In this document: positions 7,187 through 14,456 of the stretch, piece by piece | Numbering within the stretch: the first letter of the stretch is position 1 | Layout of the letters: each line of letters starts with the position of its first letter | Source: Clostridiaceae bacterium AF10-41 | Lineage (GTDB): Bacteria; Bacillota; Clostridia; Clostridiales; Clostridiaceae | DNA length: 22,465 nt | Assembly (NCBI GenBank): GCA_027686065.1 | Contig: JAQCTH010000027.1 | Location: 23,049 to 45,513, forward strand | Direction: 5' to 3' | The notes under the pieces: generated by a model | Databases searched by the model: none | Told to the model about the DNA's origin: nothing | Seen by the model: only the letters and a program-made list of their open reading frames with translations | Translations under genes and position numbers: made by a program

Positions 7187-7223
7187 AAGTTAATATAAGA
7201 TATTTATAAGGGAGAGATATAAA

Positions 7224-8156
7224 ATGAAAAAATTCTTATCATTATTTTGTGCAATATTTATTAGTGCTACAATTTTAGCTGGTTGTTCTTCATCTAAAAA
7301 TGTAGAGAAAGAAGAAGCAACTGTTCGTATTGTATCTACTGCAAAGGGGGATATTGAAGTTCCTGCCAATCCAAAGCGTGTGGTTGCAAATTGGTATGTT
7401 GGTGATGTTATTAGTTTAGGATTAAATTTAGTTGGATATAATGCTTGGGCTCAAGAAAGTATGCCTTTTTATAATGAGCTTACAGCATCTACAAAAATTG
7501 AAAAGTGGGAGCCAGAAGAAGTTATGGCTTTAGAACCAGATCTAATCATCACATATGATGAGGCAGACTTTGATAAATTTAGCAAAATAGCTCCAGTTCT
7601 TGTTATTCCAGAAGGAAAGATGGATTCTCTTGAGCGTGTAAAGGCTATAGGAGAAGCTACAGGGCGTAATTCAGAAGCAGAAAAAGTAGTTTCTAACTTT
7701 AAAGAAAATCTTGATAATGCTAAGAAAACTCTTAAAGGTGATAAATTTGCAAATAAAACTTTCAGTATTATGGAAGATTGGGGAGCCACTGGAGAATGGA
7801 GTGGTATATATTATGAGACAGGCTCTAGAGGTGGTACCTTAGTGTATGAATATCTTGGACTTAAATACCCAGACAAGCTTAAAAACCTTATAGAAAAATC
7901 AGGAGAAGGACGTGGATCTATAAGTTATGAAGTAGCTCATGAGTATTTTGGTGACTATATATTATGGTTTAGGCAAGAAGGTAAAGAGTCTGATTATGCA
8001 AAGACAGATATTTGGAAAAGCATTCCTGCTGTTGCAGAAGGTAGAGTTGTAGAGATTCCAGGAAAATACTCAGGACTTTTCTATTATTCTGATGTTATGA
8101 GTCTTACTAAACAACTGGATTATATGGTTAATGCAATAAATTCATTGGCTAAATAA
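7224..8156 (+). CDS. Iron-siderophore ABC transporter substrate-binding lipoprotein (cluster 1)
   Basis: The product is an extracytoplasmic receptor of the FecB/FhuD-like periplasmic-binding family, anchored to the outer face of the membrane. The first 20 residues form a lipoprotein signal ending in lipobox LAGC with Cys21 as the lipidation site. The mature part opens with the family hallmark IEVPANPKRVV, and later has PEEVMALEPDLIITYDE and YYSDVMSLTKQLDYMVNAI near the end. Length (310 aa) is normal. AAGGGAGAG at 7208-7216 supports ATG 7224. It is first of five same-strand genes; the permease follows after 25 bp. Arginine codons are mostly CGT (5 of 8 by eye), unlike the cluster-2 paralogue. 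The ligand is probably a ferric siderophore, but heme or a cobalamin-like corrinoid cannot be excluded. Confidence 0.92.
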   Translation: MKKFLSLFCAIFISATILAGCSSSKNVEKEEATVRIVSTAKGDIEVPANPKRVVANWYVGDVISLGLNLVGYNAWAQESMPFYNELTASTKIEKWEPEEVMALEPDLIITYDEADFDKFSKIAPVLVIPEGKMDSLERVKAIGEATGRNSEAEKVVSNFKENLDNAKKTLKGDKFANKTFSIMEDWGATGEWSGIYYETGSRGGTLVYEYLGLKYPDKLKNLIEKSGEGRGSISYEVAHEYFGDYILWFRQEGKESDYAKTDIWKSIPAVAEGRVVEIPGKYSGLFYYSDVMSLTKQLDYMVNAINSLAK

Positions 8157-8181
8157 TTGTAATTAAGAAAGGAAAATAAAT

Positions 8182-9210
8182 ATGCAAAATACCTATAAGA
8201 AAAAGCGACAATTAGGAGCTTTGAATTTTACAATCTACATGATTGCAGGGGTGGTTTTGCTGGTGATCATGTCAGCGGCATCAATTTCTTTTGGTGCAGC
8301 TGACATGAATTTATCTACGGCTTGGGGAGCCATTTTTAATTTTGACTCTTCTTTAACTGAACACCAGATTATTCAAACTCTCCGATTTCCTCGTACGGCA
8401 GCTAATATTATTGTTGGATCTAGCCTTGCAGTATGTGGTGCTATAATGCAGGGAACCACAAGAAATCCTCTTGCTGATTCTGGGCTTATGGGGATAAGTA
8501 GTGGGGCTACCTTTGCTATAGCTATTAGTATGGCTTTTTTCCCCAGTGGAAGTTATGGGCAGATGATGATATTTGCATGTATTGGTGCAGCTGTTACTAC
8601 TGGTATGACTTATTTTATTGCTTCTTTTGGAAAAGGTGGAATGAAGCCACAAAAGCTTGTATTGGCAGGTGTTTCTATATCAATGCTATTTGGAGCATTT
8701 AGTCAATATCTTTCTATTAAATATAGACTTGGACATGCACTAGCTTATTGGACTGCAGGAGGAACAGCAGGTGCTAAATGGAGTGAGCTTGCTATAGTTT
8801 TCCCATTTTTTATTGTAGGTTTACTTGTGGCTATTGCTGTATCACCTTCAATTACTGTATTAAATCTTGGTGATGATGCTGCTGTAGGACTTGGTCTTAA
8901 TACTAAGAGAGTTAAGGGTATATCCACCATAGTTGTTTTAATACTTACAGGACTTTCTGTAATTGTTGTAGGTCCTGTTGGTTTTGTAGGATTAATAGTA
9001 CCCCACATAGTTCGTTATCTTATAGGGGTAGATTATAGATACATTATTCCAGCTTCAGGACTGTATGGAGCTCTATTAACTGTATCAGCAGATCTAGTTG
9101 GAAGGCTCATTAATAAGCCTTATGAAACACCTATTGGAATTATTTTTGCTTTAATAGGGGTTCCATATTTTCTTTATCTTACAAGAATACAAAGGAGGGA
9201 ATTTGAATGA
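8182..9210 (+). CDS. FecCD-family siderophore ABC permease, subunit 1 (cluster 1)
   Basis: This integral membrane protein of 342 residues has about nine to ten hydrophobic segments and is one half of the importer channel. The FecCD/BtuC signature is clear: SSLAVCGAIMQGTTRNPLAD early, LGDDAAVGLGLN in the cytoplasmic loop, and GFVGLIVPHIVRYLIG near the C-terminus, which contacts the ATPase. A ribosome site AAAGGAAA precedes ATG 8182. The gene overlaps the next permease by 4 bp (ATGA), indicating coupled translation. About a third of its arginine codons are CGN. Confidence 0.93.
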   Translation: MQNTYKKKRQLGALNFTIYMIAGVVLLVIMSAASISFGAADMNLSTAWGAIFNFDSSLTEHQIIQTLRFPRTAANIIVGSSLAVCGAIMQGTTRNPLADSGLMGISSGATFAIAISMAFFPSGSYGQMMIFACIGAAVTTGMTYFIASFGKGGMKPQKLVLAGVSISMLFGAFSQYLSIKYRLGHALAYWTAGGTAGAKWSELAIVFPFFIVGLLVAIAVSPSITVLNLGDDAAVGLGLNTKRVKGISTIVVLILTGLSVIVVGPVGFVGLIVPHIVRYLIGVDYRYIIPASGLYGALLTVSADLVGRLINKPYETPIGIIFALIGVPYFLYLTRIQRREFE

Positions 9211-10220
9211 AGAAGCAGAGCCATTCAATTTCACGTGGCCTAACTATTATTTTTATACTTACAATTGTTCTTTTAGCCGTGGCTGTAATAGGTGTGAATT
9301 CTGGCAAAATGAATCTCTCTCCTTCAGAAGTTTTTAATGTTCTTATTGGAAAAGGTACAGCTAGGCAGAATCTTATTATATATGATTTTCGTCTTCCCCG
9401 TATTCTATTAACTATTCTTGTTGGTATTGGTATGGGAACATCTGGATGTATAATGCAGAGTTTACTTCGTAATGATATGGCTAGTCCTGGAACTTTGGGA
9501 ATAAGTTCTGGTTCAGGGTTATTTGTACTATTATTCATAGTTATTTTTAAGGTAGAGAGTGTATCTTCTGCTATTGCCCTGCCATTTCTAGCTTTTATAG
9601 GGGGAATGACGGCTGCTGTGCTAATATTTTTTCTTTCATATAGAAGAGGCAGAAATATATCTCCTACAGGATTGATTCTGACAGGTGTAGCTGTTGGAAG
9701 TGGATATAGTGCTATTACTATGATGCTTACTTTAAAGTTAGATGAAAAGCAGATGGATTTTATTCAAAGATGGAGTGCAGGAAGTCTCTGGGGAGATAAT
9801 TGGAGGTATATTTCAATTCTTGCACCTTGGGTACTAATTTTATTTTTATATGTACTTTATAAATCTCGTATTTTAAATACTTTAAATCTTGGTAATGAAA
9901 CCGCAACAGGCTTAGGAGTAGAAGTAAAGAAAGAATTTATAGCTCTAGCTATAGTAGCTGTTGCTCTATCTTCAGGGAGTGTGGCTTTAGGAGGAAACTT
10001 CTTTTTTATTGGAATGATTTCTCCTCATATGGCAAGAAAGTTTGTGGGATCAAATCATAAGCTTTTAATTCCTACAGCATCTTTAGTAGGGTCAATAATT
10101 ATTTTATTATCTGACACTATTACTAGGACTATAAGTCTTGGGACCGATGTTCCTACAGGAATTGTTATCACTGTATTAAGTACACCGTACTTCTTATACC
10201 TATTAGTAAAGTCAAATTAA
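9207..10220 (+). CDS. FecCD-family siderophore ABC permease, subunit 2 (cluster 1)
   Basis: This is the second permease (337 aa), homologous to the first and expected to form a heterodimer with it. It has about ten membrane segments. Family motifs are GMGTSGCIMQSLLRNDMASP, LGNETATGLGVE and FIGMISPHMARKFVG. AAAGGAGGGA at 9191-9200 lies inside the upstream gene, 7 bp before ATG 9207. The next gene starts 10 bp after its stop, with the AAGGAGG site overlapping the TAA. Confidence 0.93.
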   Translation: MKKQSHSISRGLTIIFILTIVLLAVAVIGVNSGKMNLSPSEVFNVLIGKGTARQNLIIYDFRLPRILLTILVGIGMGTSGCIMQSLLRNDMASPGTLGISSGSGLFVLLFIVIFKVESVSSAIALPFLAFIGGMTAAVLIFFLSYRRGRNISPTGLILTGVAVGSGYSAITMMLTLKLDEKQMDFIQRWSAGSLWGDNWRYISILAPWVLILFLYVLYKSRILNTLNLGNETATGLGVEVKKEFIALAIVAVALSSGSVALGGNFFFIGMISPHMARKFVGSNHKLLIPTASLVGSIIILLSDTITRTISLGTDVPTGIVITVLSTPYFLYLLVKSN

Positions 10221-10230
10221 GGAGGTTTAT

Positions 10231-11061
10231 ATGAAAAGTATTGAAACAAAAAAATTAGATATAGCATATGAAGAGAATCTTATTGTAAAAGAATTAAATA
10301 TGCAAATACCAAAGGGGCAGATAACTTCTATTATAGGAGCAAATGGATGTGGAAAATCAACTATATTAAAAGCTGTTGGACGTATATTAAAGCCTAAGAA
10401 AGGTAGAGTATATCTAAGTGGAGAAGATATAAGCAAATTACATACAAAAGAAATAGCAAAAAAAATGGCTATACTGCCTCAAACGCCTACTGCACCAAAT
10501 GGACTTACTGTAAGTGAGTTAGTTGCATATGGACGTTTTCCTCATCAAAAGGGGTTTGGAAATCTAACGGAGGAAGATAAAAAAATAGTTAATTGGGCTT
10601 TAGACGCAACGAAATTAAGTGAATTTGAGAGAAGAGAAGTTGATACTTTATCAGGAGGACAAAGACAGAGAGTTTGGATTGCTATGGCTCTAGCACAACA
10701 AACAGATTTAATTTTATTAGATGAACCTACTACTTACCTTGATCTTGCTCACCAATTAGAGGTTTTAAAGCTCTTATATGAACTTAATCGTACTCAGAAA
10801 TGTACCATTGTCATGGTAATTCATGATTTAAATCTTGCTGCAAGATTTTCAGACTATATTATTGCTATTAAAAACGGAAATATCATAAAGCATGGAGAAC
10901 CAGAGGCGGTTATGACTTCAGAGGTTCTTAGAAAAACCTTTAACATAAATGCAGATGTTGTTATTGAACCTAAGAGTAATCGTCCAGTATGTATTACCTA
11001 TGATATTATTGAGGAAAATGAAGAGGTGATAATAAAGGAGAAGGAGGTCGTAGGCATATGA
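10231..11061 (+). CDS. FepC-type siderophore ABC transporter ATPase (cluster 1)
   Basis: This cytoplasmic nucleotide-binding subunit (276 aa) powers import through the two permeases. Walker A is GANGCGKST (36-44), the Q-loop region is ILPQTPTAPNGLTV, the signature is LSGGQRQR (140-147), Walker B is LILLDEPTTYLD (160-171), and the switch histidine is His198. VAYGRFPHQ (98-106) is typical of the FepC/FhuC branch. It is nearly collinear with the cluster-2 ATPase: all motifs fall at the same residue numbers. Its stop overlaps the following ABC exporter start (ATGA), suggesting that the exporter-fold protein is a working part of this operon. Confidence 0.94.
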   Translation: MKSIETKKLDIAYEENLIVKELNMQIPKGQITSIIGANGCGKSTILKAVGRILKPKKGRVYLSGEDISKLHTKEIAKKMAILPQTPTAPNGLTVSELVAYGRFPHQKGFGNLTEEDKKIVNWALDATKLSEFERREVDTLSGGQRQRVWIAMALAQQTDLILLDEPTTYLDLAHQLEVLKLLYELNRTQKCTIVMVIHDLNLAARFSDYIIAIKNGNIIKHGEPEAVMTSEVLRKTFNINADVVIEPKSNRPVCITYDIIEENEEVIIKEKEVVGI

Positions 11062-12782
11062 AAACCACTTTACGTATTTTTATGGGAGCAAAGAAATATT
11101 GGGGTTATTTAATATTAGCATTAATAGCTGTTATTGTTTCTACCATAGCAGGATTTTATAACCCATGGGCACTAAGGGAGCTTACAAGTATAGCAACAGA
11201 AGGAAGTCAAGATTTTGGGGCACAATCTTTAAAGATAGGCTTGATGCTTTTAGTTGCAACTATACTTCAATCAGCTGGAAGCTCTATTTCAGGATATTTA
11301 AACCATCATGCAGCCTTGCATTATGTTGCAGATATGAGAACAGAACTTTATTCCAAGCTTCAACATATGGGACTTAAGTATTTTAATAAAAGTCGTACAG
11401 GAGATTTAACTAGTAGAGTTATTAATGATGTTATGGAGATTGAAATTCTTTTAGCTCATGTAATCCCTGATTTTGTAGTTAATATATTGACCTTTGTAGG
11501 GGTTGGCACATTATTATTTTTTATTAATGTAAAGCTAGCCGTTATAAGTCTTGTTACTATCCCTTTTCTTATTGGAATTACACTTTGGCAAAGTAAATAC
11601 CTTTCACCTATATGGAAGGAGAACTCCATGGTGAGAGGAGAGCTTTCAGGTACTGTTCAAGATAATTTTTCTGGAATTAAAGAGATACAGATATTCAATC
11701 AGCAGGAGAGGGAAGAAAAAAGAATCAATAATCTTTCTATAAAGCATAGTAAGGCTTACTTAAAAGCAAGCTTCTTTTTTGAAACGACTTTTCCATTACT
11801 TGCATTTTTCACTGCATTAGGGTCTGTTATAGTAATAATCGTCGGAGGATTTATGGTTTCAAGGGGAGAAGTTAGCATTGGGGATATAGTAGGATTTTCT
11901 ATGTATCTTGGTATGTTTTATGGACCTATAAAGAGCTTTTCAAGACTTATGGAAATGGCAGGTACAGCAGTTGCAGGATGTAGACGTGTCTTTGAAGTTA
12001 TGGATGAAGTTCCAGATGTAAAAGAAAAAGTTAATGCAAAGAAATTACCTAAGGTTAGAGGAGAAATTAAATTTAAAGATATTTCTTTCTCTTATAATGA
12101 TGAGAAAGGTGTTTTGGAGAATATTAACTTAAATATAAGCCCAGGTGAAACTGTAGCCTTTGTTGGAGCTACTGGAGTAGGTAAAACTACAATAGCAAGT
12201 CTCTTAAATAGATTCTATGATTTACAAAAAGGTAGTATTTTAATCGATGGAACAGATATTAAGGATGTAACATTAAAAAGTCTTAGAGATAATATAAGTA
12301 TGGTTCTACAGGATACTTTTTTATTCAATGGAACAATTTATGAAAATATTGTCTATGGATGGAAAGAAGCAAATAAAGAGCAAGTTCTTCAGGCATCAAA
12401 AGCTGCAAATGCACATGAGTTTATCGAAGGTTTAGAAAATGGTTATGATACTGTTATAGGAGAAAGAGGAGTACGCCTTTCAGGAGGACAGAAACAGAGA
12501 ATCTCTATAGCAAGAGCAATTCTTAGAAATTCACCTATTCTTATTTTAGATGAAGCAACTTCAGCACTTGATACAAAGACTGAAAAAGAAATTCAAGTTG
12601 CTCTAGATAAAATTTCAAAAGATCGTACAACTATAGTAATTGCCCACAGACTTTCAACTATTCGAAATGCAGATAAGATTATTGTGTTAGAGAGTAATGG
12701 TATTAAAGAAATGGGGAACCATGATGAATTAATACGTAGAGGAGGAAGTTATTCTATGCTTTATACAAGTCAAGTATCTTAA
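11058..12782 (+). CDS. Exporter-fold ABC transporter, fused membrane and ATPase domains (cluster 1)
   Basis: The 574-residue half-transporter has a type-1 ABC exporter membrane domain (about residues 10-310, six helices) followed by an ATPase domain: Walker A GATGVGKTT (370-378), Gln418 in VLQDTFLF, signature LSGGQKQR (474-481), Walker B ILILDEATSALD (494-505), and His530 in IVIAHRLST. It would work as a homodimer or with a partner outside the window. It is translationally coupled to the siderophore ATPase, with AAGGAGG at 11041-11047. Exporter-fold proteins in siderophore loci may export apo-siderophore or, as for YbtP/YbtQ and IrtAB, import the ferric form. Sequence alone does not decide this; generic drug or lipid export is also possible. 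It is the last gene of cluster 1. Confidence 0.88.
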   Translation: MKTTLRIFMGAKKYWGYLILALIAVIVSTIAGFYNPWALRELTSIATEGSQDFGAQSLKIGLMLLVATILQSAGSSISGYLNHHAALHYVADMRTELYSKLQHMGLKYFNKSRTGDLTSRVINDVMEIEILLAHVIPDFVVNILTFVGVGTLLFFINVKLAVISLVTIPFLIGITLWQSKYLSPIWKENSMVRGELSGTVQDNFSGIKEIQIFNQQEREEKRINNLSIKHSKAYLKASFFFETTFPLLAFFTALGSVIVIIVGGFMVSRGEVSIGDIVGFSMYLGMFYGPIKSFSRLMEMAGTAVAGCRRVFEVMDEVPDVKEKVNAKKLPKVRGEIKFKDISFSYNDEKGVLENINLNISPGETVAFVGATGVGKTTIASLLNRFYDLQKGSILIDGTDIKDVTLKSLRDNISMVLQDTFLFNGTIYENIVYGWKEANKEQVLQASKAANAHEFIEGLENGYDTVIGERGVRLSGGQKQRISIARAILRNSPILILDEATSALDTKTEKEIQVALDKISKDRTTIVIAHRLSTIRNADKIIVLESNGIKEMGNHDELIRRGGSYSMLYTSQVS

Positions 12783-12870
12783 AGTAAAGGTACTTATACT
12801 TTATAAGGTGTTATGAGTTGATTAATTTGAATTAGTAATTATTAAAGAACCATTGTTACACCTAAAAATA

Positions 12871-12916
12871 AAAATCATGAGAAAGTAATAACATATCTTC
12901 TTCATGATTTTTTTTT
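12871..12916. terminator. Bidirectional terminator between cluster 1 and AraC regulator 2
   Basis: AAAATCATGA (12871-12880) pairs with TCATGATTTT (12902-12911) around a 21-nt loop, followed by a T-run to 12916 on the plus strand. On the minus strand the tail is also T-rich. It serves the convergent ABC exporter and AraC genes. Confidence 0.8.
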
Positions 12917-12942
12917 ATTTTATTTATTCTTATATTCCGGTT

Positions 12943-13947
12943 TCATTCTTTCATTTTCCTAAAAGCTAGCGGTGTTTTCCCATGAGTCTTTTTAAACATT
13001 TTTACAAAGTTTCCGCAATAATTATATCCAACCATTTTAGAAATTTCTTCAATACTTAAGTCTGTTGTAGATAATAAGTTTTCTGCAATATTCATTTTAA
13101 TAGATGTAGTATATTGGCTAATTGACATATGATATTTTGCTGAAAATCCTGCCTTTAATTTCTGTTCATTTAAGAATACCATTTTACTTAATGCACTTAT
13201 TGTAGGGGGATTGCATGCCTCCTTAGTTAAAATTTCATAGGCTTTTTGTAGTGCATTTACATCAGAAGCTGTTAGTGAAATTCTTCTATTTTTTCCAATC
13301 ATAATATCACCATAATCTAATTGATTTGTAAAAGTGTTTTCAATAGAACATTGAATTTCTTGAGACATTAAAGCAATTGATTCTAAAATCTTGCTTTCTA
13401 AATATAGCAAAGTTAATTTATTAGCTTGTACCAAGTTTCTTAATTGTTGAACAATAGTTGCTATTTCAAGAGGCAGATAGCGATAAGTATAATTAGTTAT
13501 AAAATTATTAAAACCAAGTGTATTAGGAAAGGTTTTATCTATAATATCATCAAAAAACTTTTTATAAATAATTATTTCTGCTCCATGAAAGTGTTGTCCC
13601 TTTTTCCATACTTGAGATCCTTTTATATTCTTTTCTACAACAAAAAAGGAAGACGGAGAAAAAGAGGATATAGGGTTGTTTTCTATCTTAAACTTCGTAA
13701 CCCCAGTATATACAGTACCAAAACGCATTATTGGTTCTTTATGATTAAAAGATAAAGAAAAGTCATTTGGTATAGTGTAATCACCAACTACAAAATCATA
13801 ATATCCTTCTCGACTATACTTAATAAAATACCCAAGGTCGGGCCTATCATCATTCTTATATATCCTGTAGTTTCCAGTAGAATAAGGTGAAAATGTCATA
13901 TTATTTAAAACTTCTTTTTGAAACTCATAAGTTGATTTTGATATCAT
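12943..13947 (-). CDS. AraC-family transcriptional regulator, PchR-like (cluster 2)
   Basis: This 334-residue regulator has a variable N-terminal half and a C-terminal AraC double helix-turn-helix. The first helix-turn-helix, ISALSKMVFLNEQKLKAGFS, carries the LNE-KLK-GF wording seen in PchR-type siderophore regulators. The second is SIEEISKMVGYNYCGNFVKM, followed by FKKTHGKTPLAFRK. The start at 13947 has AGGGGG about 13 bp upstream on the minus strand. It is divergent from the cluster-2 lipoprotein gene across a 509-bp region that contains the repeat array. It resembles AraC regulator 1 only in the DNA-binding half, so the two probably read different ligands. Expected role is activation of cluster 2 by its imported ferric siderophore, which is inferred. 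Confidence 0.9.
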   Translation of the reverse strand: MISKSTYEFQKEVLNNMTFSPYSTGNYRIYKNDDRPDLGYFIKYSREGYYDFVVGDYTIPNDFSLSFNHKEPIMRFGTVYTGVTKFKIENNPISSFSPSSFFVVEKNIKGSQVWKKGQHFHGAEIIIYKKFFDDIIDKTFPNTLGFNNFITNYTYRYLPLEIATIVQQLRNLVQANKLTLLYLESKILESIALMSQEIQCSIENTFTNQLDYGDIMIGKNRRISLTASDVNALQKAYEILTKEACNPPTISALSKMVFLNEQKLKAGFSAKYHMSISQYTTSIKMNIAENLLSTTDLSIEEISKMVGYNYCGNFVKMFKKTHGKTPLAFRKMKE

Positions 13948-14037
13948 TTGTTTTTAGCAGCCCCCTATTTTGAATTATGAAAATATCTTACTATATTAAT
14001 AAAAAATTTCCCTTAGGAAATAATAAATTTTACAAAG

Positions 14038-14072
14038 CCAGTGTGCCCTGAATAAAAACTGTGCACTAAATA
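14038..14072 (+). repeat. Degenerate outlier of the CTGTG array
   Basis: GTGTGCCCTGAATAAAAACT and the following GTGCACTAAA reproduce the array's words (GTGCC-CTGA, AAAAACTGTGCA, CTAAA) about 190 bp upstream of the main array. It lies on the other side of the cluster-2 promoter, in the AraC leader. Confidence 0.7.
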
Positions 14073-14134
14073 AACTTGTTCCTTGTATAAAATTATTATA
14101 ACAAAAAACTAATAGATTTCATATAAAAATTATC

Positions 14135-14148
14135 TTATCAGATGATAA
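14135..14148. promoter_or_regulatory. Palindrome TTATCA-GA-TGATAA upstream of the cluster-2 promoter
   Basis: Perfect 6-bp arms around a 2-bp centre, 23 bp upstream of the -35 at 14172. Its place suits an activator, and its GATAA half-sites also recall Fur boxes, though the full 7-1-7 pattern is not met. Confidence 0.4.
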
Positions 14149-14171
14149 AATTATTAAATTAGATGCAGATA

Positions 14172-14200
14172 TTGAACTGAGAATGAATATCACATACAAT
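14172..14200 (+). promoter_or_regulatory. Promoter for siderophore cluster 2
   Basis: TTGAAC (14172-14177) and TACAAT (14195-14200) are separated by exactly 17 bp. A start near 14207 would put the whole repeat array in a leader of about 250 nt. Confidence 0.55.
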
Positions 14201-14261
14201 TACTAATGTAATAAACAAGTGAAAAGTATTATCAATAAAAAATTAATTAATACATAATAGT

Positions 14262-14438
14262 AAAAACTGTGCACAATGAACTGACAAAAACTGTGAACTG
14301 TGCTCTGTGCACTGTGAACTAAACAAAAACTGTGAACTGTGCCCTGTGAACTGTGAACTGACAAAAAATGTGAACTGTGACCTGAGCACTGTGAACTAAA
14401 CAAAAACTGTGAACTGTGCCCTGTGCACTGTGAACTGA
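14262..14438 (+). repeat. Hierarchical CTGTGNN repeat array in the cluster-2 leader
   Basis: The basic unit is a heptamer CTGTGNN (mostly CTGTGAA, CTGTGCC or CTGTGCA). Four heptamers preceded by CAAAAA and followed by CTAAA or CTGA make a 38/39-bp unit, present four times: 14285-14323, 14324-14361, 14362-14400 and 14401-14438. A shorter degenerate unit lies at 14262-14284. The endings alternate CTAAA, CTGA, CTAAA, CTGA, so two 77-bp superunits (14285-14361 and 14362-14438) exist that differ at about five bases. The array ends 5 bp before the CGGAGG ribosome site of the lipoprotein gene. The plus strand has stops in all frames, so it is not coding. Confidence 0.92.
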
Positions 14439-14456
14439 ATAATCGGAGGTATATAT

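Larger units (their letters stand above)
6831..7223. promoter_or_regulatory. Divergent regulatory region between AraC regulator 1 and siderophore cluster 1
   Basis: This 393-bp gene-free stretch holds one good minus-strand promoter, two plus-strand promoter candidates, two near-identical 15-bp palindromes, and three inverted repeats, each listed separately. Such density fits iron plus activator control of both transcription units. Confidence 0.65.
13948..14456. promoter_or_regulatory. Divergent regulatory region between AraC regulator 2 and siderophore cluster 2
   Basis: This 509-bp gene-free stretch contains an inverted repeat ATTTCC-CTTA-GGAAAT (14006-14021), a degenerate outlier of the downstream array (14038-14072), a minus-strand TATAAT (14100-14095) with only a weak -35, a palindrome (14135-14148), a plus-strand promoter (14172-14200) and the repeat array (14262-14438). 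The minus-strand frame that appears open through the array is a by-product of the repeats having no stop codons in that direction. Confidence 0.65.

Noticed and set aside
6831..7223. Riboswitch (for example cobalamin) upstream of the cluster-1 receptor
   Set aside because: The leader has simple hairpins only; I see no B12-box or other conserved aptamer core, so a corrinoid role for the importer is not supported.
8353..8652. Minus-strand and alternate-frame open frames inside the permease and ATPase genes
   Set aside because: They lie fully within strongly supported genes, lack ribosome sites and encode low-complexity or family-less sequence.
14262..14438. CRISPR array
   Set aside because: Units are contiguous with no unique spacers between repeats, and no cas gene is present.
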